Positions 32,279 to 43,740 of a stretch of DNA of 64,000 bases are shown piece by piece. Positions within the stretch are counted from its first letter, which is position 1. Every line of letters begins with the position of its first letter. The notes under the pieces were generated by a model. That model made no database searches, was not told the origin of the DNA, and saw nothing but the letters and a program-made list of their open reading frames with translations. Location of the stretch: contig NZ_NEJH01000012.1 of the NCBI RefSeq assembly GCF_002113025.1, positions 97,456 to 161,455 on the forward strand, read 5' to 3'. A program made the position numbers and the translations under genes. Origin of the DNA: Pseudomonas sp. B28(2017) (GTDB lineage: Bacteria; Pseudomonadota; Gammaproteobacteria; Pseudomonadales; Pseudomonadaceae).

Positions 32279-33138
32279 CCCATCCGTCGTTTAGCGCGTT
32301 GAACCGATCCATTACGTACCGCCCAGCGCAGCATCGGCGCGCTGCGATTGACGCTGGCGCGGATCAGCTTGCGTTGCAGCGGGTTCTGGCTGACGCCGAG
32401 CATGTCGCTGGCCCAGTCCGGCAGCAGATCGATCCCGGCCTGAATCATCAAACTGCCGAATGGCTTGGCCAGGCGACTGGGGGAGGGGGCATTCAGCAGC
32501 AGGCGCAGGACTTCACGACTACGCTCGTCGCACAGCAGTTGTGGACGGATGCGCTTGAGGTAGTTGGCAATTTCCTGACGTGAACGGGGCACATCCCGGG
32601 CGCCCAGGCGTTCGGCGACCAAAGCGATTTCCGCGTAATAGCGATCCTGGTCGGCAGGTGAAAGATGCGGGTTGCGATAGCGCAAATGCGCGGCGAGGAA
32701 GTTGCTGACTTCTGCCACGTGCACCCACGTCAGCAATTCGGGATCGCTGGCGGCGTAGGGGCGTCCATCCGGCGCCGTGCCGGTAATCTGCAAATGGATA
32801 GTGCGGACTTTTTCGATCAGCCACTCGGCATCCTGTCGAGAACCGAAGGTGGTGCCGGAGATGAACTGCCCGGTACGGCGCAAGCGGCCGAGCATGTCTT
32901 CACGAAAATTCGAATGGTCCCAGACCCCGGCCAATGCCAGCGGGTGCAGGGCCTGCAGCATCAGGGCGGCGATGCCGCCGATCAGCATGCTGCTGAAGTC
33001 GCCATGGACTTGCCAGCTCACCGAATCTGGCCCGAACAACCCGGGATCGCCCTTGGGGTTTTCCAGGTCGAGTTTGCCCAGGGACAAACCGCTCAGGCTC
33101 ATGATCTGGGTTTCGATGCGGGTGCGGATGAATTCCAT
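32272..33138 (-). CDS. Oxygenase MpaB family protein (DUF2236)
   Basis: A 288-residue protein of the DUF2236/MpaB family, related to latex-clearing oxygenases with b-type haem. Typical segments are SWQVHGDFSSMLIGGIAALM, LQALHPLALAGVWDHSNFRE, GRLRRTGQFISGTTFGSRQDA and LLTWVHVAEVSNFLAAH; the conserved histidines in LHPLA, DHSN and VHVAE are candidate haem ligands. Substrate unknown. The ATG at 33138 is preferred over a GTG two codons earlier. The last codons are built from the REP sequence. Confidence 0.82.
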   Translation of the reverse strand: MEFIRTRIETQIMSLSGLSLGKLDLENPKGDPGLFGPDSVSWQVHGDFSSMLIGGIAALMLQALHPLALAGVWDHSNFREDMLGRLRRTGQFISGTTFGSRQDAEWLIEKVRTIHLQITGTAPDGRPYAASDPELLTWVHVAEVSNFLAAHLRYRNPHLSPADQDRYYAEIALVAERLGARDVPRSRQEIANYLKRIRPQLLCDERSREVLRLLLNAPSPSRLAKPFGSLMIQAGIDLLPDWASDMLGVSQNPLQRKLIRASVNRSAPMLRWAVRNGSVQRAKRRMGL

Positions 33139-33175
33139 GGCCACTCTGTAATTTTCTGTAGGAGCAGTCAGTACG

Positions 33176-35113
<1,938 letters not shown>

Positions 35114-35192
35114 GACGGTTCCTTATGCTTGTTTTGCGACAAGGATAAAGATGCGCCGAGAGATCGATGGGTTCAAGTCGTACACAAAACAA

Positions 35193-35300
35193 CTGTGGGA
35201 GCGACGGTGCGACGATTCGACCTGCTCGCGAAAGCGATCTCACATTCACCATCATCGTTGAATGTCGGACCGTCTTCGCGAGCAGGCTCGCTCCCACAAT
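35193..35300. repeat. REPIN between acs and pgi (TGTGGGAGC subtype)
   Basis: TGTGGGAGCGACGGTGCGAC (left, from 35194) and TCGCGAGCAGGCTCGCTCCC (right, ending 35295), with a second short inverted pair (ACCTGCTCGCGAAAGCGATC) inside. It is the GTGGGAGC subtype, different from the TGTAGGAGC subtype at 143 and 32181. It fills most of the 207-base gap. Confidence 0.82.
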
Positions 35301-35320
35301 GTGTAGCAGGCTTTTTCAGC

Positions 35321-36985
35321 TTATCCGCGGTGACGACCGCGGAAGTAGTTGATCAGCCCTTGGGTCGAGGCGTCCTCGGCCGGGGTTTCTTCGCTGCCGA
35401 CCAGGCGGTTGTAGACGCCTTTGCCCAGCTCCTTGCCCAGTTCCACGCCCCACTGGTCGAAGGCGTTGATGCCCCAGACCACGCTTTGCACGAAGACCTT
35501 GTGTTCGTACATCGCCACCAGAGCGCCGAGGCGACGCGGGCTGATGCGCTCGACCACCAGGGTGTTGCTCGGACGGTTGCCCGGGATCACCTTGTGCGAT
35601 GCAAGCTTTTGCACGTCCGCTTCGCTCATGCCTTTGTCACGCAGCTCGGCTTCGGCTTCCGGCAGGGTCTTGCCGAGCATCAGCGCCTGGCTTTGCGAGA
35701 GGCAGTTGGCGTACAGCCACTGGTGGTGGTCGGACACCGGGTTGAAGCTGACGATCGGCACAATGAAGTCCGCCGGGATCAACTGGGTGCCCTGGTGCAG
35801 CAACTGGTGGTAGGCGTGCTGCCCGTTGCAGCCAACGCCGCCCCAGATCACCGGTCCGGTGTCGGTGGACACGGGCTTGCCGTCCTGGCGCACGCTCTTG
35901 CCGTTGGATTCCATGTCCAGCTGTTGCAGGTGCTTGGTGATGTTACGCAGGTAGTGATCATACGGCAGGATCGCATGGCTTTGCGCGCCCCAGAAGTTGC
36001 CGTACCACACGCCGAGCAGGGCCAGCAGTACCGGCATGTTCTGTTCGAATGGCGCGCTCTGGAAGTGTTGGTCCATAGTGTAGGCACCGGACAGCAATTC
36101 CTTGAAGTTGGACATGCCGATGGCCAGTGCAATCGGCAAACCGATGGCCGACCACAGCGAGTAGCGCCCGCCGACCCAGTCCCACATCGGGAAGATGTTC
36201 TCTTCGCGGATGCCGAATGCCACCGCGGCGGCGTTGTTGCTCGATACCGCGATGAAATGGCGATACAGCTCGGCTTCCGAACCACCCTGGGCCAGATACC
36301 AGGCACGGGCGGCCTGGGCGTTCTTCAGGGTTTCGAGGGTGTTGAAGGATTTCGACGAGACGATGAACAGCGTGGTCTCGGCGCGCAGCTTCATGGTCAG
36401 TTCGTGGAACTCACTGCCGTCGATGTTTGCCAGGTAATGGCAGCGCACGCCTTTTTGGGCGTAGGACAGCAAGGCTTCGGATACCAGCTCCGGGCCGAGG
36501 AAGGAGCCGCCGATGCCGATGTTGACCACGTCGGTGATTGGTTTCTCAGTGTAACCGCGCCACAGACCATCGTGGATGCGGCCGACGAGGTCGGTGATCT
36601 GGTTCAGTACCTTGTGCACTTCCGGCATCACGTTGACGCCATTGACCGACAGCTTGTCGCCAACCGGGCGGCGCAGGGCGGTGTGCAGGGCTGGACGGCC
36701 TTCGGAGGCGTTGACGATTTCGCCGTCGAACAGCGACTTGATCGCACCCTTGAGGTCGACTTCGTTGGCCAGGCCCACCAGCAGATTGCGGGTCTCGGCG
36801 TTGATCAGGTTCTTCGAGTAGTCGAGAAACAGGCCGCAGCTGCTGAGGGTGAATTGAGTAAAGCGCTGCGGATCGGCATTGAAGGCTTCGCGCATGCTGA
36901 AATCCTGCATGGCTTGGCGGTGGTCATTCAGCGCTTGCCAGGCGGGCAGAGCGGTAACGTCGTGGGGAGTGCGGTAATACGCCAT
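35321..36985 (-). CDS. pgi: Glucose-6-phosphate isomerase
   Basis: Interconverts glucose-6-P and fructose-6-P. The 554 residues start MAYYRTPHDVTALPAWQALN and include the PGI signature 1 region (NIGIGGSFLGPELVSEAL), FIVSSKSFNTLETLKN, DWVGGRYSLWSAIGLPIAL (signature) and GVELGKELGKGVYNRL near the end. Pseudomonas lacks 6-phosphofructokinase, so the enzyme mainly serves recycling and polysaccharide synthesis. Full length, no anomalies. Confidence 0.97.
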   Translation of the reverse strand: MAYYRTPHDVTALPAWQALNDHRQAMQDFSMREAFNADPQRFTQFTLSSCGLFLDYSKNLINAETRNLLVGLANEVDLKGAIKSLFDGEIVNASEGRPALHTALRRPVGDKLSVNGVNVMPEVHKVLNQITDLVGRIHDGLWRGYTEKPITDVVNIGIGGSFLGPELVSEALLSYAQKGVRCHYLANIDGSEFHELTMKLRAETTLFIVSSKSFNTLETLKNAQAARAWYLAQGGSEAELYRHFIAVSSNNAAAVAFGIREENIFPMWDWVGGRYSLWSAIGLPIALAIGMSNFKELLSGAYTMDQHFQSAPFEQNMPVLLALLGVWYGNFWGAQSHAILPYDHYLRNITKHLQQLDMESNGKSVRQDGKPVSTDTGPVIWGGVGCNGQHAYHQLLHQGTQLIPADFIVPIVSFNPVSDHHQWLYANCLSQSQALMLGKTLPEAEAELRDKGMSEADVQKLASHKVIPGNRPSNTLVVERISPRRLGALVAMYEHKVFVQSVVWGINAFDQWGVELGKELGKGVYNRLVGSEETPAEDASTQGLINYFRGRHRG

Positions 36986-37208
36986 CGCTGCGGGTTTCCT
37001 TATTACTTGAACGGCCTTTTGAACACTAAAAATCCCGGAGCGCTGTGGGTGGGCGTTCCGGTCAACTGCGTCGACACGAATTCATGGCGCAGGGCGAATA
37101 CAGTAAACCCCGCGCAATGATCTGTCTTGACTTTGTCTGACCTGTTTCCGGTACTTTTTTAACATCAAGTCAGGAATAGTCCGACAAACGGAAGAGACAG
37201 GGCTCGGA

Positions 37209-37589
37209 TCAGGCGACCTGGACCGGAATGGCGTTGCTGGTGTGGCTCAGTTCATTGCCCGGTGCCATGTAGAGCATGCGTGGCTTGAAGTTGAGCAGTT
37301 CGGCTTCGCTGTAGTGGGCATATGCGCAGATGATCACGCGATCGCCGACCTTGGCCTTGTGCGCCGCAGCGCCATTGACCGAGATCATGCGCGAACCTTC
37401 TTCGCCACGGATGGCGTAGGTGGTGAAGCGCTCGCCGTTGTCGACGTTGTAGATCTGGATCTGTTCGTACTCGCGGATGCCGGACAGGTCCAGCCATTCA
37501 CCGTCGATGGCGCAGGAGCCTTCGTAATCGAGTACAGCGTGGGTGACTTCGGCGCGATGCAGCTTGGCTTTGAGCATGATGGCGTGCAT
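37209..37589 (-). CDS. panD: Aspartate 1-decarboxylase precursor
   Basis: A 126-residue pyruvoyl enzyme making beta-alanine for pantothenate. The self-cleavage site is Gly-Ser in LDYEGSCAIDGEWLD (about residue 25). It is followed by YNVDNGERFTTYAIRGEEGS and the C-terminal NGAAAHKAKVGDRVIICAYA. It lies 128 bases downstream of panC, with a REP palindrome in the gap, rather than tightly coupled. Confidence 0.97.
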   Translation of the reverse strand: MHAIMLKAKLHRAEVTHAVLDYEGSCAIDGEWLDLSGIREYEQIQIYNVDNGERFTTYAIRGEEGSRMISVNGAAAHKAKVGDRVIICAYAHYSEAELLNFKPRMLYMAPGNELSHTSNAIPVQVA

Positions 37590-37678
37590 GAGTGTTTCCC
37601 AGGTCGGAATCGAACGGCGGGCAGTTTGCCCGATGGGGTTGTGGCCGGCAATACAGTCTGTTCGGGCGCAGAAGCCCT

Positions 37679-37706
37679 CTGTGGGAGCGAGCCTGCTCCC
37701 ACAGGG
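37679..37706. repeat. REP palindrome between panC and panD
   Basis: TGTGGGAGCGAGCCTGCTCCCACA is a perfect imperfect-centre palindrome (10-bp arms). It lies 12 bases after the panC stop on the minus strand, so it may shape the panC-panD transcript. The T tract beside it is on the plus strand, so it is not a clean terminator for panC. Confidence 0.8.
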
Positions 37707-37717
37707 TTTTTCGGTGT

Positions 37718-38578
37718 TTAGATTGGTGCGTCGAGGTTCAGGTGCAGGTTGTCGATCAACCGCGTCGTCCCCAGGAACGCCGCCACCAGAATCACCAGGT
37801 CCCGGTCTTCCGGCGTCGCCGGACGCAAGGTCAGGGCGTGGCGAATTTCCAGGTAATCCGGGCGCAGGCCGGCGGCTTCGAGCTGTTGCAGTTTCACGCG
37901 GATCAACGCCGGGAAATCGCGCTCACCTTGCCTGATCGACTCGGCGATCTCGCTCAACGTGCGGTACACCACCGGTGCCACAGCCCGCTGCTCTTCGTTG
38001 AGGAAGCCGTTGCGCGACGACAGCGCCAAGCCATCGGCCGCCCTTACGGTCGGCTCACCGATGATCTGGATAGGCATGTTCAGGTCATGTACCAGTGCGC
38101 GAATCACCGCCAGTTGCTGGAAGTCTTTCTCGCCGAAAATCGCCAGGTCCGGCTGGACCATGTTGAACAGCTTGCTGACCACCGTCGCCACACCCTCGAA
38201 ATGCCCCGGCCGGCTGGCGCCGCACAAACCTTCGGACAATTGCGGGACGCTGACGCGGGTCTGGCCGGCCATGCCGTCGGGATACATCTCTTCAACAGTG
38301 GGGGCAAACAGCAGGTGGCAACCGGCCTGGAGCAGTTTTTCCTGGTCGGCGGCGAGAGTGCGCGGGTACTTGTCGAGGTCTTCGCCAGCACCGAATTGCA
38401 GTGGATTGACGAAAACGCTCGCCACCACGAAGTCCGCCCGTTGAGAGGCCTTGGTTACCAGCGCAACGTGACCGCTGTGCAGGTTGCCCATGGTTGGTAC
38501 AAAGGCAATGCGCTTGCCTTCGCTGCGGGCACGGGCCACGGCGGCCCGCAGTTCGCGTACGGTTTTTACGGTGTTCAT
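37718..38578 (-). CDS. panC: Pantothenate synthetase
   Basis: Joins pantoate and beta-alanine using ATP. The 286 residues contain the nucleotidyltransferase HxGH in PTMGNLHSGHVALV, FVNPLQF, the FGEKDFQQLAVIRALV segment and the KMSKS-like LSSRNGFL. The start overlaps the panB stop by four bases, so panB-panC are translationally coupled. Confidence 0.97.
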   Translation of the reverse strand: MNTVKTVRELRAAVARARSEGKRIAFVPTMGNLHSGHVALVTKASQRADFVVASVFVNPLQFGAGEDLDKYPRTLAADQEKLLQAGCHLLFAPTVEEMYPDGMAGQTRVSVPQLSEGLCGASRPGHFEGVATVVSKLFNMVQPDLAIFGEKDFQQLAVIRALVHDLNMPIQIIGEPTVRAADGLALSSRNGFLNEEQRAVAPVVYRTLSEIAESIRQGERDFPALIRVKLQQLEAAGLRPDYLEIRHALTLRPATPEDRDLVILVAAFLGTTRLIDNLHLNLDAPI

Positions 38579-39375
38579 GCAGAAAATCCGTGTTCGATCC
38601 CGGGGAAAGTTGCCGCTTTGACTTCAGTCACGTAGGCATTCAGTGCAGATTCGATGCTGGTCTGGCCAGTCATGAAGTTTTTCACGAATTTTGGCACGCG
38701 GCCGGAAATGGACAGCCCCAGCATGTCGTGCAGAACCAGCACCTGGCCATCGGTGCGATTGCCGGCGCCAATACCAATTACCGGTATCCTCACCGCCTGG
38801 GTGATTTCTTCTGCCAGTTCGCTCGGAACGCACTCGAGCAGTAGCATTGCCGCACCGGCCTGTTCCAGGGCGATCGCGTCGGCACGCATCTGGCGCGCCT
38901 GGTTCTCATTGCGACCCTGGACCTTGTAGCCGCCAAGGATATTCACCGATTGCGGCGTCAGGCCCATGTGCGCGCATACGGGGATGCCGCGCTCGGCCAG
39001 CAGGCGGATCGAGTCGGCCAGCCACAAAGCTCCTTCAACCTTGACCATGTGCGCGCCGGCCTGCATCAACAGAGCACTGTTGGCCATGGCTTGCTCGGTG
39101 GTGGCGTAGGCCATGAAAGGCAGGTCGGCGAGGATCAAGGCATCGCTGTTACCACGTTTGACGGCAGCCACGTGGTAAGCCATTTCTGCGGTGGTGACAG
39201 GCAAGGTGCTGTCGTGGCCCTGCAAAACCATGCCGAGGGAGTCGCCCACCAGCAGCACTTCGACGCCAGCCTGATTGCAGGCATGGGCGAATGTCGCGTC
39301 GTAGCAGGTCAGCATGGTGATCTTTTCACCTTTTTGCTTCAGACCTTGCAGGGTGGTCAGGGTGATGGCTGGCAT
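38575..39375 (-). CDS. panB: 3-methyl-2-oxobutanoate hydroxymethyltransferase
   Basis: First committed step of pantothenate synthesis, adding a hydroxymethyl group from methylene-THF to ketoisovalerate. The 266 residues have the metal-binding Asp in LLVGDSLGMVLQGHD, ADLPFMAY, VKVEGA, GLTPQSVNILGGYKVQGR and the catalytic Glu in LLLECVP. The 277 bases upstream (to folK) hold no gene and should contain the panBC promoter. Confidence 0.97.
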   Translation of the reverse strand: MPAITLTTLQGLKQKGEKITMLTCYDATFAHACNQAGVEVLLVGDSLGMVLQGHDSTLPVTTAEMAYHVAAVKRGNSDALILADLPFMAYATTEQAMANSALLMQAGAHMVKVEGALWLADSIRLLAERGIPVCAHMGLTPQSVNILGGYKVQGRNENQARQMRADAIALEQAGAAMLLLECVPSELAEEITQAVRIPVIGIGAGNRTDGQVLVLHDMLGLSISGRVPKFVKNFMTGQTSIESALNAYVTEVKAATFPGIEHGFSA

Positions 39376-39652
39376 GAAAAGTTCCTCATTCAGGCGCTGT
39401 GGAAACTACTGCGAGTAACGCGCGTGATTCTTCGTTAAATACAGGCGCACGCTCTTTTTGTCGTGCTTTTAAGGCCTGGATTGCGCCCTTGAACGCCGTG
39501 TTGGCGGCAGCGGGACGCCTATAGTCGTGAGGAGAACGAGGGAAGTCAATTGCGTGTGTTACCGCATTGTTACGGGTGGGGTGTTACCGGGGTAACTGAT
39601 GCGATTCAGCAGCAGATCTTGTACGCGACACAAAACCAATGTGGGATTTGTG

Positions 39653-40138
39653 TCACGTCGGGAGCAGGCGATCCAACCCGACGAACGGGCAGGCTGCGAG
39701 TAATTCACTTAGCGTGCGGCCATCGGCCAGTTGCAGATCCGCAGATGCCAATTCCGCCAGCGGATACAGCACGAAGGCCCGTTCCTGCATGTGGTAATGG
39801 GGGACCTTGAGACGCGGCTCGTCGATCAGGCGATCACCGAACAGCAGGATGTCGAGGTCCAGCGTGCGTGGCCCCCAGCGCTCGTGGCGCTCGCGACCCT
39901 GGCTGTTTTCGATGGCTTGCAAGGCATCCAGCAATTTCAGCGGCGCCAGTGTGCTGTCAAGAGCGGCCACTGCATTGGTGTAGCGCGGTTGTCCAGGAAG
40001 CAGCGAGTCGCTTTGATAAAACGCAGAAACCCCGACCAGCTCCGATTGCGGCAAGTGAGCCAGTGCCTCGACGGCGCTGCGCAGTTGTTCGGCAGGGTCA
40101 GCCAGGTTGCTGCCCATGCCGATATAGATGCGTTCCAT
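39653..40138 (-). CDS. folK: 2-amino-4-hydroxy-6-hydroxymethyldihydropteridine pyrophosphokinase
   Basis: Folate pathway kinase (HPPK), 161 residues. It starts MERIYIGMGSNLADPAEQLR and contains FYQSD, the HPPK signature RHERWGPRTLDLDILLFGDR with the two magnesium Asp residues, and PHYHMQERAFVLYPLAELA. It follows pcnB by three bases, the usual pcnB-folK pair. Confidence 0.96.
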   Translation of the reverse strand: MERIYIGMGSNLADPAEQLRSAVEALAHLPQSELVGVSAFYQSDSLLPGQPRYTNAVAALDSTLAPLKLLDALQAIENSQGRERHERWGPRTLDLDILLFGDRLIDEPRLKVPHYHMQERAFVLYPLAELASADLQLADGRTLSELLAACPFVGLDRLLPT

Positions 40139-40141
40139 GGA

Positions 40142-41542
40142 TTATTCGCCCGTGGTGCTCGAAGCACCGGCGGCGCGTTTGCGTTTGGAGCCACTGCTGC
40201 GGCGACGCTTGCGCGGGGCGCCGGTGCCTTCGTCCTTGCCGCTGAGGTCGCGAATCATGTCGCGGCGCTCACTGTCGTTGGCGTCCTGGTAGTCCGTCCA
40301 CCAGTCTCCCAGGCCGTCGGTCTGCTCGCCAGCGCTTTCGCGTAGCAGCAAGAAGTCGTAGCCGGCGCGGAAGCGCGGATTGTCCAGCAACAGATCGGCA
40401 CGCTTGCCGCTGCGGCGCGGCAGGCGTTCCTGCATGTCCCAGATCTCGCGGATCGGCATGGTGAAGCGTTTCGGAATCGCGATCCGTTGGCACTGTTCGG
40501 CAATCAGCTCGTGCGCCGCTTCCTGCATGGCCGGAATCGGTGGCATGCCACGTTCCTGCAGATGCAGGACCCGCGCCGGCAGGGCAGGCCAGAGCAGGGC
40601 TGCAAACAGGAACGCCGGGGTAACCGGTTTATTCTGCTTGATCCGCAGGTCGGTGTTGATCAGGGCTTCGCTGATCAGGGTGTGGGTATACGTCGGGTTG
40701 TATTCCAATGCTTCGGCGCTGGCCGGGAACAGTGGATCGAACAATTGCAGGTCGACCAGCATTTCAAACGTATCGGCGGCATGGCCGGAGAGGAACAGCT
40801 TGAGTACCTCTTCGAACAGGCGAGCCGACGGGATCTCGCGCAGCATCGGCGCCAGGTCGCGGATCGGCAGGGCGCTGTGTTTTTCGATGCCGAAGTTCAG
40901 CTTGGCGGCGAAACGCACGGCCCGCAGCATGCGTACCGGGTCTTCCTGATAGCGTTGCTTCGGATCGCCGATCAGGCGGATCAGGTGATTGCGGATGTCG
41001 TGTACGCCATTGGCGTAGTCGAGGATGCGTTCGCTGACCGGATCGTAATACAGGGCATTGATGGTGAAGTCGCGTCGTTGCGCGTCTTCTTCCAGGGTGC
41101 CATAGACGTTATCGCGCAAGATGCGCCCGCTTTCGTTGCGGGAGGACTGGTTGCTGTCTTCTTCGTCTTCGTTTTTCGGGTGATTGGCGCGAAAGGTCGC
41201 GACTTCGATGATTTCCCGGCCGAAGTGGATGTGCACCAGTTTGAATCGGCGCCCGATGATTCGCGCGTTACGGAATTCGGCCCGTACCTGCTCAGGGGTG
41301 GCGCTGGTGGCAACGTCGAAATCTTTCGGTGTGATACCCAGCAGCATGTCGCGCACGCAACCGCCAACCAGGTAAGCCTGATAACCGGCGCTCTGCAGGC
41401 GTTCAACGATATTCACTGCGTAGCGGCTGAATTGCGCCTTTTGCAGCGAATGTTGACCGCTGTTGAGCACTTCAGGCGTGCTGCGAATGTGTTGCGTAGG
41501 ACGCTTGGGAGAACGGAATGACTGGAACAGCTTCTTCAGCAT
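40142..41542 (-). CDS. pcnB: Poly(A) polymerase I
   Basis: Adds poly(A) tails to RNA 3' ends and so promotes decay. The ATG at 41542 (MLKKLFQSFRSPKRPTQHIR) gives 466 residues. The nucleotidyltransferase head carries YLVGGCVRDMLLG and PKDFDVATSATPEQVRAEF (two catalytic Asp), then HIHFGREIIEVATFR, RRDFTINALYYDP and the ARM-like HD region. The basic tail (APRKRRRSSGSKRKRAAG) binds RNA. An open frame continues 24 codons upstream with a weaker context. Confidence 0.94.
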   Translation of the reverse strand: MLKKLFQSFRSPKRPTQHIRSTPEVLNSGQHSLQKAQFSRYAVNIVERLQSAGYQAYLVGGCVRDMLLGITPKDFDVATSATPEQVRAEFRNARIIGRRFKLVHIHFGREIIEVATFRANHPKNEDEEDSNQSSRNESGRILRDNVYGTLEEDAQRRDFTINALYYDPVSERILDYANGVHDIRNHLIRLIGDPKQRYQEDPVRMLRAVRFAAKLNFGIEKHSALPIRDLAPMLREIPSARLFEEVLKLFLSGHAADTFEMLVDLQLFDPLFPASAEALEYNPTYTHTLISEALINTDLRIKQNKPVTPAFLFAALLWPALPARVLHLQERGMPPIPAMQEAAHELIAEQCQRIAIPKRFTMPIREIWDMQERLPRRSGKRADLLLDNPRFRAGYDFLLLRESAGEQTDGLGDWWTDYQDANDSERRDMIRDLSGKDEGTGAPRKRRRSSGSKRKRAAGASSTTGE

Positions 41543-41711
41543 GGGATGCACTGTTTGAAGGAATATTCGGCCATAACAGAAGAATGACCGCATGATGGGC
41601 GGGGATTCTAGCATTTAGTCGGGGGATGGTGTAGGACGCAGCAGATATGAGCTGTAGGCCGCGGGCTTCAAGGCAGAAATTAGCAGATTTGCGGGTGTTT
41701 CCGAATAGCAG

Positions 41712-42080
41712 AAACCACAAGGGGAGCCGAAGCTCCCCAAGAAGTAGTTGCATGCTCTATTTTTATTTTTGGTTTTGGGCTTCTTGTTTTTGTTGAGCGC
41801 CCTTGCCATGAAGTTTTCCTTCATGACCCTCCCAATCGGGAGTCAAGAGCAAACGGATTGCTTTGGTCGCTGAATTGCAGTGATCTTTCGATCCAACCAG
41901 TACAGGCTCTGTCTTGGGACAGTTTTTGTTGTTCTCGGCCTGGTCGTGGGGCAAGCCCCAAATACAACGCCTCTCCAAAAGAATCAGTTAGCTGCGCCTC
42001 TCGCCGTCTTGTTTTTATTGTGCGTGAGTCGATACGTCTTATTTTTATTGTCTTGTGCATTGCTTGTTATTGTTCTTGTA
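41712..42080 (-). ncRNA. crcZ: CrcZ small RNA (antagonist of Hfq/Crc)
   Basis: Lies between cbrB and pcnB, the known crcZ site. On the minus strand it carries at least five A-rich CA motifs, such as AAGAACAATAACAAG (near 42063-42078), ACAATAAAAACAAG (42009-42022), GACAATAAAAATAAGAC (42037-42054), GAACAACAAAAAC (41922-41936) and AACAAAAACAAGAAG (41782-41797). It ends with the hairpin GGGGAGC-TTCG-GCTCCCC (41721-41738). The start at ~42080 is set 12 bases from the sigma-54 -12 box, giving ~369 nt, close to what I recall for P. putida CrcZ. It sequesters Hfq when CbrAB is active. Confidence 0.9.
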
Positions 42081-42089
42081 CCAAACATA

Positions 42090-42107
42090 TAGCAGGGTGC
42101 GTGCCAA
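42090..42107 (-). promoter_or_regulatory. Sigma-54 promoter of crcZ
   Basis: On the minus strand TTGGCACGCACCCTGCTA shows GG and GC 10 bases apart with a perfect TGGCAC. This is the CbrB/sigma-54 dependent promoter. The region 42108-42164 upstream is the expected CbrB binding area. Confidence 0.9.
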
Positions 42108-42164
42108 CTTTTAAGAAGCCCAATAAAACAAGGGGTTAGGCCGGCTGGCAGGCATTTCGAGGAC

Positions 42165-42205
42165 CAAAAAAAGCCGGGGCTTCGTTACCGTAAGCCCCGG
42201 CTTCT
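42165..42205 (-). terminator. Terminator of cbrB
   Basis: On the minus strand AGAAGCCGGGGCTTACGG ... CGAAGCCCCGGCTTTTTTT forms a 12-bp GC-rich stem followed by T7, about 75 bases after the cbrB stop and before the crcZ promoter. Confidence 0.92.
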
Positions 42206-42278
42206 GTTACGTGAAAAAGCTGAGGTAACAGTTTTTTCCACAAAGTCACGTGTTACTCGCACATCAGACAGGCGCGGT

Positions 42279-43718
<1,440 letters not shown>

Positions 43719-43740
43719 TGATTCGATACTCTCGACGGTC

